Below are positions 44,311-56,800 of a stretch of 64,000 nucleotides of DNA, piece after piece. The notes under the pieces are model-generated. The model was not told the origin of the DNA. It saw only the letters and a list, made by a program, of their open reading frames with translations, and did not search any database. The DNA is from Cheilinus undulatus (taxonomy: Eukaryota > Chordata > Actinopteri > Labriformes > Labridae): assembly GCF_018320785.1 (NCBI RefSeq), contig NC_054882.1, forward strand, positions 90,001 to 154,000, written 5' to 3'. Each line of letters starts with the position of its first letter. The first letter of the stretch is position 1. The translations under genes were made by a program, and so were the position numbers.

Positions 44311-47195
44311 TTTTTATTTCTGTGAATAATTTTCAGGTTTATTCTGATTTTTTTTTAATTTCTGTGAATAATTTTCAGTTTAATTCTGATTTTTCTTTTA
44401 AATTAATTTAATTTAATTTTTATTTTTTTAGTTCTGTGAATAATTTTCAGATTTATTCTGTTTTTTTTTATTTCTGTGAATAATTTTCAGGTTTATTCTG
44501 ATTTTTTTTTTTATTTCTGTGAATAATGTTCAGTTTTATTCTGATGTTTTTTTTTAATTTAATTCAATTTAATTTTGATTTTTTTTATTTCTGTGAATAA
44601 TTTTCAGGTTTATTTTTATGTTTTTTTATTTCTGTGACTATTTTTCAGGTTTACTCTCATGGTTTTTACATTTTATTTTATTTTTATTTTTCATCTCTGT
44701 GACTAATTTTCAGGTTTACTCTGATGTTTTTTTTTATTTCTGTGAATAATTTTCAGGTTTATCCTGATTTTATTTTTATTTTATTTTATTTTATTTCTGT
44801 GAATAATTTTCAGGTTTATCCTGATTTTATTTTTATTTTATTTTATTTTATTTTTTATTTCTGTGAATAATTTTCAGGTTAATCCTGATTTCATTTTTAT
44901 TTAATCTTATTTAATTTTATTTAATTCTGTGAATAATTTTCAGGTGTTTCCTGATTTTATTTTTATTTCTATTTTATTTTTAATTTCTGTGGATAAATTT
45001 CAGGTTTATCCTGATTTTATTTTTATTCTATTTTTTATTTCTGTGGATAAATTTCAGGTTTATCCTGATTTTATTTTTATTTTATTTTTAATTTCTGGGG
45101 ATAAATTTCAGGTTTATCCTGATTTTATTTTTATTTTTATTTTATTTTTTTATTTCTCTGAATAAATTTCAGTTTTATCCTGATTTTATTTTTATTTTAT
45201 TTTTAATTTCTGTGGATAATTTTCAGGTTTATCCTGATTTTATTTTTATTTTATTTTTAATTTCTGTGGATAAATTTCAGGTTTATCCTGATTTTATTTT
45301 TATTTTTATTTTATTTTATTTTTTATTTCTGTGGATAAATTTCAGGTTTATCCTGATTTTATTTTTATTTTATTTTTAATTTCTGTGGATAAATTTCAGG
45401 TTTATCCTGATTTTATTTTTATTTTTATTTTATTTTATTTTTTATTTCTGTGGATAATTTTCAGGTTTATCCTGATTTTATTTTTATTTTATTTTTAATT
45501 TCTGTGGATAAATTTCAGGTTTATCCTGATTTTATTTTTATTTTATTTTTAATTTCTGTGGATAAATTTCAGGTTTATCCTGATTTTATTTTTATTTTTA
45601 TTTTATATTTTTATTTCTCTGAATAAATTTCAGGTTTATCCTGATTTTATTTTTATTTTATTTTTAATTTCTGTGGATAAATTTCAGTTTAATTCTGATT
45701 TTTCTTTAATTTCTGTGAATAATTTTCAGTTTAATTCTGATTTTTCTTTTAAATTAATTTAATTTAATTTTTATTTTTTTAGTTCTGTGAATAATTTTCA
45801 GATTTATTCTGTTTTTTTTTATTTCTGTGAATAATTTTCAGGTTTATTCTGATTTTTTTTTTTATTTCTGTGAATAATGTTCAGTTTTATTCTGATGTTT
45901 TTTTTTAATTTAATTCAATTTAATTTTGATTTTTTTTATTTCTGTGAATAATTTTCAGGTTTATTTTTATGTTTTTTTATTTCTGTGACTATTTTTCAGG
46001 TTTACTCTCATGGTTTTTACATTTTATTTTATTTTTATTTTTCATCTCTGTGACTAATTTTCAGGTTTACTCTGATGTTTTTTTTTATTTCTGTGAATAA
46101 TTTTCAGGTTTATCCTGATTTTATTTTTATTTTATTTTATTTTATTTCTGTGAATAATTTTCAGGTTTATCCTGATTTTATTTTTATTTTATTTTATTTT
46201 ATTTTTTATTTCTGTGAATAATTTTCAGGTTAATCCTGATTTCATTTTTATTTAATCTTATTTAATTTTATTTAATTCTGTGAATAATTTTCAGGTGTTT
46301 CCTGATTTTATTTTTATTTCTATTTTATTTTTAATTTCTGTGGATAAATTTCAGGTTTATCCTGATTTTATTTTTATTCTATTTTTAATTTCTGTGGATA
46401 AATTTCAGGTTTATCCTGATTTTATTTTTATTTTATTTTTAATTTCTGGGGATAAATTTCAGGTTTATCCTGATTTTATTTTTATTTTTATTTTATTTTA
46501 TTTTTAATTTCTGTGGATAAATTTCAGGTTTATCCTGATTTTATTTTTATTTTATTTTTAATTTCTGTGGATAAATTTCAGGTTTATCCTGATTTTATTT
46601 TTATTTTTATTTTATTTTATTTTTAATTTCTGTGGATAATTTTCAGGTTTATCCTGATTTTATTTTTATTTTATTTTTAATTTCTGTGGATAAATTTCAG
46701 GTTTATCCTGATTTTATTTTTATTTTATTTTTAATTTCTGTGGATAAATTTCAGGTTTATCCTGATTTTATTTTTATTTTTATTTTATTTTTTTATTTCT
46801 CTGAATAAATTTCAGGTTTATCCTGATTTTATTTTTATTTTATTTTTAATTTCTGTGGATAAATTTCAGGTTTATCCTGATTTTATTTTTATTTTATTTT
46901 TAATTTCTGTGGATAATTTTCAGGTTTATCCTGATTTTATTTTTATTTTATTTTTAATTTCTGTGGATAAATTTCAGGTTTATCCTGATTTTATTTTTAT
47001 TTTTATTTTGTGGATAAATTTCAGGTTTATTTTTCCTGGTTTTATTCTGTTATTTTATTTTTATTTTATTTTTAATTTCTGTGGATAAATTTCAGGTTTA
47101 TCCTGATTTTATTTTTATTTTATTTTTAATTTCTGTGAATAATTTTCAGGTTTGTCCTGATTTTATTTTTATTTTTATTTTATTTATTTATTTAT
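44310..47195. repeat. 2.9-kb AT-rich array with TTTCAGG units upstream of rcor1
   Basis: About 50-bp units of TTTCTGTGGATAAATTTCAG, GTTTATCCTGATTTTA and TTTTTATTTTATTTTTA, more than 50 copies. A block starting near 44357 is repeated at an offset of 1351 bp (starting near 45708) with few differences. Confidence 0.97.
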
Positions 47196-47199
47196 TTTT

Positions 47200-47652
47200 T
47201 GTGACGTCTGGTGCCAGCTGAGGTCTCTCTCTCCGTCGCTCCTCCTCTCTGATCGATCAGCCTCTCTCACTGATCTCTGATCAGTTTCAGATCGATACTT
47301 TATCTCTCAGGGCCTGTCCCTCGGTCCTGGTCTGGTTCTGTCTGGATCTTTCTGGTTCTTTTTGGTTCCTTCTGTGTGTTCCGGAACTTTTTGGACTCAG
47401 TGCGGGATTCCGGCTTAACTGTTAGCATCTCTCTGTGGCGGAATTAGCTTCCGTTTGCTTCCTGTCCCGGATCCTTCCCGCCTCAGAGTGCTCGTTTCAG
47501 TCCGAACCTGAGCGCTCCTCTCCGGGCAGAAGTGTCAGCTTAGCTCCGGGGACAGTTAGCCGGCTCGGTTCTGTTAGCTGGCAGTGAAGCTAACTAGCTA
47601 AGTGTTAGCCTGAGTTAGCAGCTAGGCTACAGCCCGAGCCTCCTCCGTCCTC
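47200..47652 (+). promoter_or_regulatory. rcor1: rcor1 promoter and 5' UTR region
   Basis: The sequence changes abruptly from the AT-rich array to a GC-richer, CpG-containing stretch that runs to the start codon. It includes TGACGTC (47221-47227, CRE-like) and no TATA box near the ATG. The start site cannot be set from sequence alone. Confidence 0.6.
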
Positions 47653-47842
47653 ATGCCGGCGATGCTGGAGAGAAACCCGGAGGCTGCGGGGAAGCGGAGA
47701 GGCAGAGCCCCGGCGGGCAGCGGCAGCAGCGGCCCCGGGGCAGCAGCGAACCCCGGCGGGAAGAGCCTGTCCGGTAATGGAACCAGCACCAACAGCTGCT
47801 GGGAAGAAGGAAGTTCAGGCTCCAGCAGCGACGAGGAGCATG
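47653..47842 (+). CDS. rcor1: rcor1 exon 1 (residues 1-63)
   Basis: Starts at the ATG and ends CATG/gtgggt in phase 1. Gly/Ala/Ser-rich with a basic K-R-R-G-R patch. Confidence 0.96.
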
Positions 47843-50800
47843 GTGGGTAGCCTCGATCACCGGGGGACTTATCGGGACTTTGATGAACTTTACCGGCCTG
47901 GTATCTCCTCAGCATTAAAGTCTGGTTTTCTTCCACTACAGGGGGAGGAGGGATGCGGGTCGGGCCTCAATACCAGGCCGTGGTTCCGGACTTTGACCCA
48001 GGTAAGACTCGGTAGCCTGGAGGCGGATTGGTAGCCTCGAACAACAGAAGTGAAGGAGACTGGCTAGACCTCTCTGACTGGTTCTAGTCCTCTGGAAGTG
48101 GACCCAGGTCTACAGAAGAAGGCTTAGACTGGTTCTAGTTCGGCATTAGCTCGTTAATATTTAAATATAGAGAGGATTTTAAAGCTTTTAGCTCTTTAAC
48201 ACGTCTCTGCTGTGGTGAACAGCTCTGCCTAGGGCTGGGCATTATGTCCAGTTTTACACATCAGCAGGTTTATACTGGTGTAGTTTATATTCATGGTGAT
48301 TTAAAAAGTTAGTGAGAGGCCTAATGATCAGTTTAAAGATACTCTACCAGTGAAATCTGTTTTTACCACGACATAACCTGTTTAAGTGTTTGATTCCTGA
48401 GTTTCTAATCAAACCGAGGACTCCTCTGTCACTGGAACGGCTTCTTTCTGGGGACATGTCTGTTTCTTTGTTCACTATGATGGAAAATATGACCAAAAAT
48501 ACTCTTCTTCTTCTTCATATGACCCCTTATCATCATCAGTGATGAATAATCTAGTTTTTGATAATTATATTCAGCATATTTTAAACTGACTTAGTCCAGC
48601 GTTACTCAACCAAAGAGCCAAATTATTGAAAAATACCTTTACAAGAGCCACAATCTAAGTGGTAAAAAACAAACAAACAGCTGAAGTAGCATTAAAGGTA
48701 AATCAAAGGTGGCAAACGTGTGAGAAGGGGTAAAAATGGGGAGGAAAAGGTGGAAAATGGTCAGAAAATAGCGAAAATGAGTGGAAGTGACAAAAATGAG
48801 TTACAGGTGCCAAAAATGGTCCATAAGTGGTGAAAACATGGCAAAAGATGGGTATGAATTGACTAAAATGGGCAAAAAGCAGTTGATAGTGGCAAAATGA
48901 GCAAAACCAGGAAACAAGTGGTATTTAATGGAAAAACGTAGCTTCAACGGGCAAAAAGAAGTGGCAACAATAGGCCAAAAAATCAGGAAAAAGGTGTATT
49001 TAACGGCAAAAGGTAGCTTAAATGGGTGAAAAGTGGTGTAAAAGGGCAAAAATGGGAAAGAAGTGGTATTTAATGGCACAAGGTAGGTTAGATGGGGGAA
49101 AAGGGGCAAAAAAGTTGGCTTTAAGATTTTTGGGATAATTCCGTGTTTTTCAAATTAAGACAGAAAAGAGCCTCGCGTTGAGTCTGCCTGAGTCTTTCAG
49201 CATCAACAACAATCCTCAGTAAAGCCCTAAACACACCGGGGCCATCTGACGCTGCCTGAAAACAGCTGTTTTGTCCATCTGAGCTGCCGTAGCAGCGCTC
49301 GGTTTGAGAGCACAGAAATTTAGCGCCGTCTTTAGGTGTGGAATAAACCCGAGGCCTCAGCCTGGTCACATACCGCCGCTCCTGTTGTTTTTCCTGGCGA
49401 CCCCTGAGCGGGGGGTCAGATCTGGGGTCAGGTACCTGACCCAGCAGTGGCAGCTGCTGCTGGCGCCATCGCGGCGTTCTGGACCCAACAGCTGACAGAA
49501 TGACTTTATATACGACGTAACCAACAGCTCCTAGAATCGTATCAGAGTTCAGGATCCAACAACCCTAGTGACATGGAGTACCTCAGGGCTGGGGTCCAGG
49601 TCCTCTTCTCTTCTAAAGCAGTGGTTCTTAACTTGGGGGTCAGGACCCCTTGGGGGTCGCCAGATGCCTTAAAAAAATGAAGGAAATTTAAAAATGATCT
49701 TTTCCCACCCATTTTGTTCCTATTATGTGACACTTTTTTAAAATCAACTTCTGCACAGTTTGGACCCATTTTACCTTCTTTTGCCACTTTACACTAATTT
49801 TGCCAAACCATGGCCCATTTTATCACCTTTTCCCACTATTTTTTGCCCATTTTAAGCATATTTTCGCCACTCTAAACCCATTTTTTTCAACTTTAAACCC
49901 TTTCCATCGCTTTTCTTCTGCCTGTTTTTGTCACTTCTATTCCAATTCTTGCCCCTTTCTGCCTATTTCGCACACATTTTTGCCCATTTTAACCACATTT
50001 CACGATTTGTTATGCCGATTTTTGCCAGTTTTACCCATTTCTGTCAATTTCTGCCTATTTTTCTGCCTCAGGTTACCCATTTTAGCCAGTTTAAACCACT
50101 ATTTCAAACTTTTAAATACCATTTAAACTCTTTCCAGACATTTTTACACCTCTTTCTCTATTTCTGCCACGTTTTAATCCTGTTTTACCACATTTTATGT
50201 TCATTTCTGCCACATTACCCTGTTTCTGCTACTTTTGAACTCTAATTCACTTCCTTTTTTAAACATTTTAACGCATTTCAATTCAATTTTTAAGAAAATG
50301 GATGTATATTTATATTACTAGAGTGGTTATTATTCAGCTTAAGTATGAAATGTAGATACCATCCTACCTCTATCTTTGTGTTTTTATCATGCACAGAAGT
50401 ACCGGACAGTAGTCTTTGCGTTCTCAGGACCTCTTTATGCTCTCCGTCCCAAACGCTCGGACAGAAATTGGGAAAAGGGCTTTTGGCTACTCTGCACCCT
50501 CAGCCAGGGATCAGCTGCAGAATGACTTAAAGCTCAAGGAGCTGGTGTCCTTAAATGTTTTTAAATCTAAAATGAAAGATGTGGAAGCAGATTCTATAGG
50601 ATGGTGATGTTTTAACTTGGCTGTTTGAACAATTGATTCCCTAGATATGACTCATCGATGGTTTTAATCCAAAACGTTGTGTTTTGTAAATTGTACTCTG
50701 TCTCTCCTTGTATTTCCGTCTGTAGCTTTGTGTTTTTGCTGCTGCCTGTCTCGGCCGGGTCTCCCTTGAAAAAGAGGTTTTTAATCTCAATGGGACCAAC

Positions 50801-53800
50801 CTGGTTAAATAAAGGTTAATAACCACTCAGTGATACTCAACGTGTGGCTCTTTTATGTCTTTATTTTAAATATTATTCCCCCCAAAAAACTGAAAAAGTG
50901 GAAACTTTTTGCCATTTTCACCATTTTTGCCACTTTTCACCCATTTTAGCTACCCTTTGCCATTAAATACCACTTTTTTCCAATTTTTTGACCATTTTTT
51001 GCAACTTCTTTTTGCCACTTTTTCCCCATTTTTGCTACTTTTATTCCATATTTACTCTTTTCTTAACCATTTTTGCCACTTTTCATCTAAATAAGCTACC
51101 TTTTTCCATTTAATACCACTTGTTTCCTTTTTTTTGCCCATTTTTGCCACTCTTGACTGCTTTCTGAGCATTTTTTGCCACCTGTAACTCATGTTTTGGT
51201 CACTTCTCACTCATTTTTGCTGCATTTTGACCATTTTTGCCACCTTTAACCAATTTTTATTGCTACTTCGAGCCATTTTTACCACTTTTCACCACTGAGA
51301 TTGTGGCTCTTGCGGCGGTATTTTTCAACTATTTGGCTCTTTGGTTGAGGAACTCTGGTCTAACTTTGATCCCTCTTATGCTCATGGCTGTTCAGCCACC
51401 TTCAGGTCCAGTGGGGGTCCCCGGTCTCTGGTGTCTTTATTGGGGGGGTCACGGGCTGAAAAGGTTGAGAAACCCTGTTTGAGGAATGTAAAATCTGAGG
51501 AATTGGCTCAGAGATTTTAGAGTAATCTGATTGGCTGGCTGAGAAATTTTCATGAATTTCTATGTAATAAATGAAGTTTTTACTTGGATGTTTAGGTTTT
51601 ATGATAAAGATTCACCGACACATTTTAGATCCTCTGTAAAGGAACTTTTGGGGTAGTTTTAGGGGATATTTTACTAATATTTCCACAGAAATTTTGGGCA
51701 TTAGTGTGGATTTAGGAAAGTAAATTCTTCCTCTTCAGATGGATGTTTGAACTTATGAGGTGTTACTGGTCTCAGATGTCTTGATTATTAAAGTTTCTAT
51801 TTTAAAAAAAGAGGTAAATATTAAAAATATAAGGTATCTAAATGATTTCAAATGTTCTTCTCAGTTGAAATGGATGTATAATTGCTCATTAAGGCTGACT
51901 AGACATCCATTAGAGAGTCTAGAGGTCAGAAGAGCCCAGTGTCAGAGCTCTCTCGGGTCAGTCTTACGTTCTTTCGTGTCCGTCTGTGTTTGTAGACGTG
52001 GCCAAAGCCGCTCACCAGAGAGAGAACCTGGGCATGTTGGTCTGGATCCCCAGCAGCTGTCTGAACCAGATGCAGCGTAAGAATCTCTGATTTATTCATA
52101 AAGAACATCAAATAAACCAGCGCCATGTTTGTGAGTCTGAACCTTTGTTTCTGTCTCCAGTGGACGAGTACATCGCCATCGCCAAGGAGAAGCACGGATA
52201 CAACATGGAGCAGGTAAACCTGGGGACACCTGGAGTCCAGCTCTGAGCTGGGATCAGGGTCTGCCTCTCTGAAGTCTGTCTGGGGGTCGTCTCTGTGCTG
52301 AAAGTCCTAAACTCTGAAACCACAGTCCAAGTGTATTTATACCTGTCAGTAACCATGGCAACAGAGGTGGACGCTCTAGACCAGGGCTCAACCACAGTGC
52401 TACCAGGACCAGGCTTCACATAAACGAACATTTAAAACATATTTTGGTCCAGTTAACATCATTTTTTATTTTGTTCTTCAGATCATGAATTACCTTTGGC
52501 TGTGAGATCAGTCCCAGTCGCCTACATTTCTACTGCCACCAGGGGGCGGTAGCATTATTTTGGCTACATATTTCTGTGGGGGGTTTGTCGTCTGTTACTG
52601 GGTTTGATGCTAAAATCCTGTGTTGTGATTGGTGGGTAATATGGGCAGGAAACCCATCTGTTGTTGAGGCTCTCTGGGAGGAAACATTGATTTCTAAAAG
52701 GCCCGGAGCAGAAATTTGATGTGGGAAACGGCGGCTTTAATCAAGAGCAGACTAACGAGTTTATCACATGTATTCACTAACGACTGACGGATGGAGTTCT
52801 GTAAAACGGACCAAACACCGAGCCAGTGCTTTTAAAAACACCACATCATATTTTCCTCTGCACGTTGTCTGATGTTGAGAATCTTCAGGGGCCGGATGTG
52901 GCCCCCGGGCCGCCAGTTGATCACTGATCTAGATGCTCTCCAGCAGTGGCTCTCAACACAGGAGGACCCCAGAGGGGGTCTCCAGATGCCTTAAAAACTA
53001 ACATTTTTGAATTTCACTGTTGCCACTTTACACCAATTTTGTCAATTTTAACCCATTTCTGTCCCTTTTTAACCCTTTCCACCACTTTCTTCTGCCTGTT
53101 TTTGCCACCTCTAAACCAAATGTTGCCACTCTCTGTCTATTGTTGGCTCTGTTGGCACATTATTACCACTATTAACCCCTTTAACCACTTTTTAAGCCAC
53201 ATTTCACAATTTGAAAAGCCCATTTTTGCCAGTTTCTGAATATTTCTGCCTCAGCTTTGTCATTTTATATCAATTTTTCATCCTATTTCACTAAATTTCC
53301 ACCTATTTTTTGACACTTTCACGCCATTTCAGACACTTTTTAATCCCCTTTTACCACTTCATGTGTCCATTTTTGCCACTTCAACCCATTTTTGCCACGT
53401 TTTGATTATTTTTTTTCCATTTTTAATTAATTTTTGACATTTCTAACCCATTTCTGCTCCTTTTAAAATCTAATTTCACCACTTTTCCCACCATTAATAA
53501 CCCATTTTAGCTATTTTTAACCTATTTTAAGTCTTGTTTTAACTGAAGGATTTACATTTTTAAGAGGGCTACTTACTACATGGCCAGGATTTTGCTGGCC
53601 CCCAGTTTGGCTGGGTCCCAGAAAGCTCTCCCATTTCTCCCCCTTATAGACGGCCTTGTCTCCACATGACTGTTCTGAATGTTCCTGGCTGTTCAACCAC
53701 CTTCAGGTCCAGTGGGGTCCCCGGTCTCTGACACCTTCATTTTGGGGGTCGTGGGCTGTAAAGGTGGAGAACCTCTGGTCTAAGGGTCAGTCTGCTGTTG

Positions 53801-56800
53801 TAAAAGCTTCGTGCTCGTCCAGGCCGAGGTGGGCCGGAGCTGCAAAAGGACAAAAAAGGCTGTCTTACTTTCTGGAGAGCTCCAGGTGATTTATTTCACC
53901 AGAGTAGTGGCGTTGAGGCTCCTCATCAGGCAGACCTCCTGTTGGCGTTAGTTTTATACTCGGCTCAGGTGCGTAGGCCGCTCTCAGACTCAGGCTGGAG
54001 CGGTGCCGACTACAAAGAGAACGTTTTTAGTCGTATGAGCAGCTAATGGTGCACATCCTTCATATTTACGGCCTGATCACCTTCACCCTGAGCCTCACAG
54101 AGACGTCAGCGTGATGATTGGTCCGTCTGTTAGCTGTTAGCATCTCTGCAGGTTAAACAGAACACTGACCATCACGCCGCCGTGGTACGGGTATGAATGT
54201 GTGAGGACAGCAGAGCTTGGTCTGCGCCCACCATTAACTTCCTCCCCCCCCCCCAGGCTCTGGGCATGCTCTTTTGGCACAAACACAACATCGAGAAGTC
54301 TCTGGCTGACCTCCCAAACTTCACGCCGTTTCCTGACGAGTGGACGGTGGAGGACAGAGTTCTGTTTGAACAAGCCTTCAGCTTCCATGGGAAGAGCTTC
54401 CACCGCATCCAGCAGATGGTAACCATTAAACCCAGTGTAACCACTGTGACCAGTGTGGCGTTCATGTTGATCCTGGTCTGACTCTCTCTGCAGCTACCTG
54501 ATAAGTCCATCGCCAGCCTGGTCCGCTTCTATTACTCCTGGAAGAAGAGTCGCAGCAAAACCAGTCTGATGGACCGGCAGACGAGGAAACAGAAGAGAGA
54601 GAGAGACGACAGGTGAGCCGCCGCCGCTGCACAGGTGACACCTGGTGTCAGGAAACACCGGGAACGTGAGCGATATCACCATCAAACGACCAGTTTAACC
54701 CTCCGTTAGAGCCAGATTTACCAGAGACGTGGTCTGAAGGTGGAACTAGATCAGGCTGGAGGACGTCACGCTGCTACTGAACGTTAGCATTAGCATTCTA
54801 ACATGCTAGTTTCCAATCATCTGTCATCATATCAGATTTTTATCTGTGATTCTAGAAAAATCAAATATACTGATACGTGTTTGATATTACAGCGACAAAA
54901 TCAAAGTCTCCAAATATTCTTGTTTTTATCATCAGAAGCTGCAGCCAAGTTCTGGCGTCTAAATTACACAGAAAAGCTCCAACAGCTGATCTCTATTAAA
55001 CCATTTTGATCAATCTTTCTCTCTTCTACATCAAATATCCTTTATTTTCACACTGAGGATGTTAGAAGACATAAAGTGCATTTAAAAGAGAAGAGGAGCC
55101 GTTACACTGCCCTGAGGAACTCCACATGGTAGCATGGTTACTGAATTTTAAACTCTGGCATGATTCTAGTGAACATGAGCTAACATTTATATCTGTTGGA
55201 CACCACAGCAGAAAAAATAGACGCCTTAAACAGCCAGTATTTGGCAGTTTCTTGTTTTTTTTAAAAAGAATGTCCAGTAAACTCCCACAGGGAGCAGAGA
55301 GTTTATCATTACCAGAGGAGTGTTTGGGTTTCGGTTGTCTTTGTTGATTTTGAGACTAATATTCTTTATTAGCAGCGATTTAGACTGGAGCACAACTGCA
55401 CATCATCGGCTCACTGAAGACAGAGTGAATCTAAAAGAGCAGAGGAGACGGACGTTTTTAAAAACCACAGCAGAGAAAGGCCGTCTGAGGCCCTGGAAGT
55501 TCAGTTAGTCCTTGTTTTCAAAGCTTGGAAGTTTCAGGTGGACTCCTACACACGTCTGAATTACATGAATGATTGTCCGTACTGTTGAGTGTTTCTGGAG
55601 CTACAGCTCACTCTCACCAGTCATGTTGTTTTTGAGACGGACTGTAATGATGCTGACGTGTAAAGATATAAACTCAAACATGATTTATTTAAAAAATATA
55701 ATATAAAATATAAAAAAATACTTCATAAAAAATAATAGATAATAATAAAATATAAAATACAATAAAAAAATTAAAAAATAATTAATAAAAATAATATCTA
55801 ATAATAAAATTTAAATTAATTAATTAATAGAAAATAAAATATAAAAATGAAATAATGATAAATATTTAATGTGAAAATTTAAAAAGGACACAGCAGTAAA
55901 GAAGACCCAGTAAATATCCCTGAGGTTCACCACGTGTCTCAGTGGTGGTTGATTTTAAACTTTGATTTGATTCTTGTGAAAATCAAATGATACTGATAAA
56001 TCTTTTGCTCAGCAGCAACTCTAATAATACTTGTACACATCTATTATTAAAGAATTTATTGTTTCTCTTATTTTAAAGTTTATATCGGTCTCAGAGGTCC
56101 CCAGAACAATCCTGTGAAGTTTGTTGGTGTAAAAACACTCCAGTATTGATTTCTGCATGTCTAAAAACTCCTCTCTTTCAGCCCTGATCAGAACCAGCGG
56201 ATTCTGTCTGTAAGGAAATCTGGGATCTTTATTTCATTTTGGGAATTACGGGGCATTGAATACATTCACAGGAATTTTCATGAAGTATTTTGGATGTTTG
56301 CTGACATTTTCACGGAGTTTGGGGAATGTAAAAATCTGAGGAATTGGCTCAGAGATTTTAGGGGGAATCTGATCGTCTCAGAAATGTTCAGGATTTTCTA
56401 TGGAATTATTTTAAGTTTTTATTCGGAGCTTTAGGCTTTATTATTAAGTTTCCCTGACACATTTTAGATCCTCTTTAAAGGAAATTTTGGGGTATTTTTA
56501 TGGGATATTTCACAGATATGTCCACAGAAATTTTCGGGCGTTAGTGTGGATTTAGGAAAGTAAATTCTTCCTGTTCAGACGGATGTTTGAACTTAGGAGG
56601 TGTTACTGATCTCCAACCAGCTGTTCTGTGTCTGACTGAGCTGTCTGACTCCGCCCCTGACTCCGCCCCTCTCAGGAAATGGATGTGGCTCTCCTGATCT
56701 TCCATCTAAGAGGAGGTTCAGGAGAGGAGGGTGGGACTTTCTTCAAAGCAGGGAGGGCCAACATAACCTGGGGGCAGGGCTAACTCCCCACATGACATCA

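Noticed and set aside
44929..47088. 75-78-codon frames with F-Q-V-Y-P-D-F-I-F-I repeats
   Set aside because: Translation of the AT-rich array upstream of rcor1; no conserved start, and only array period.
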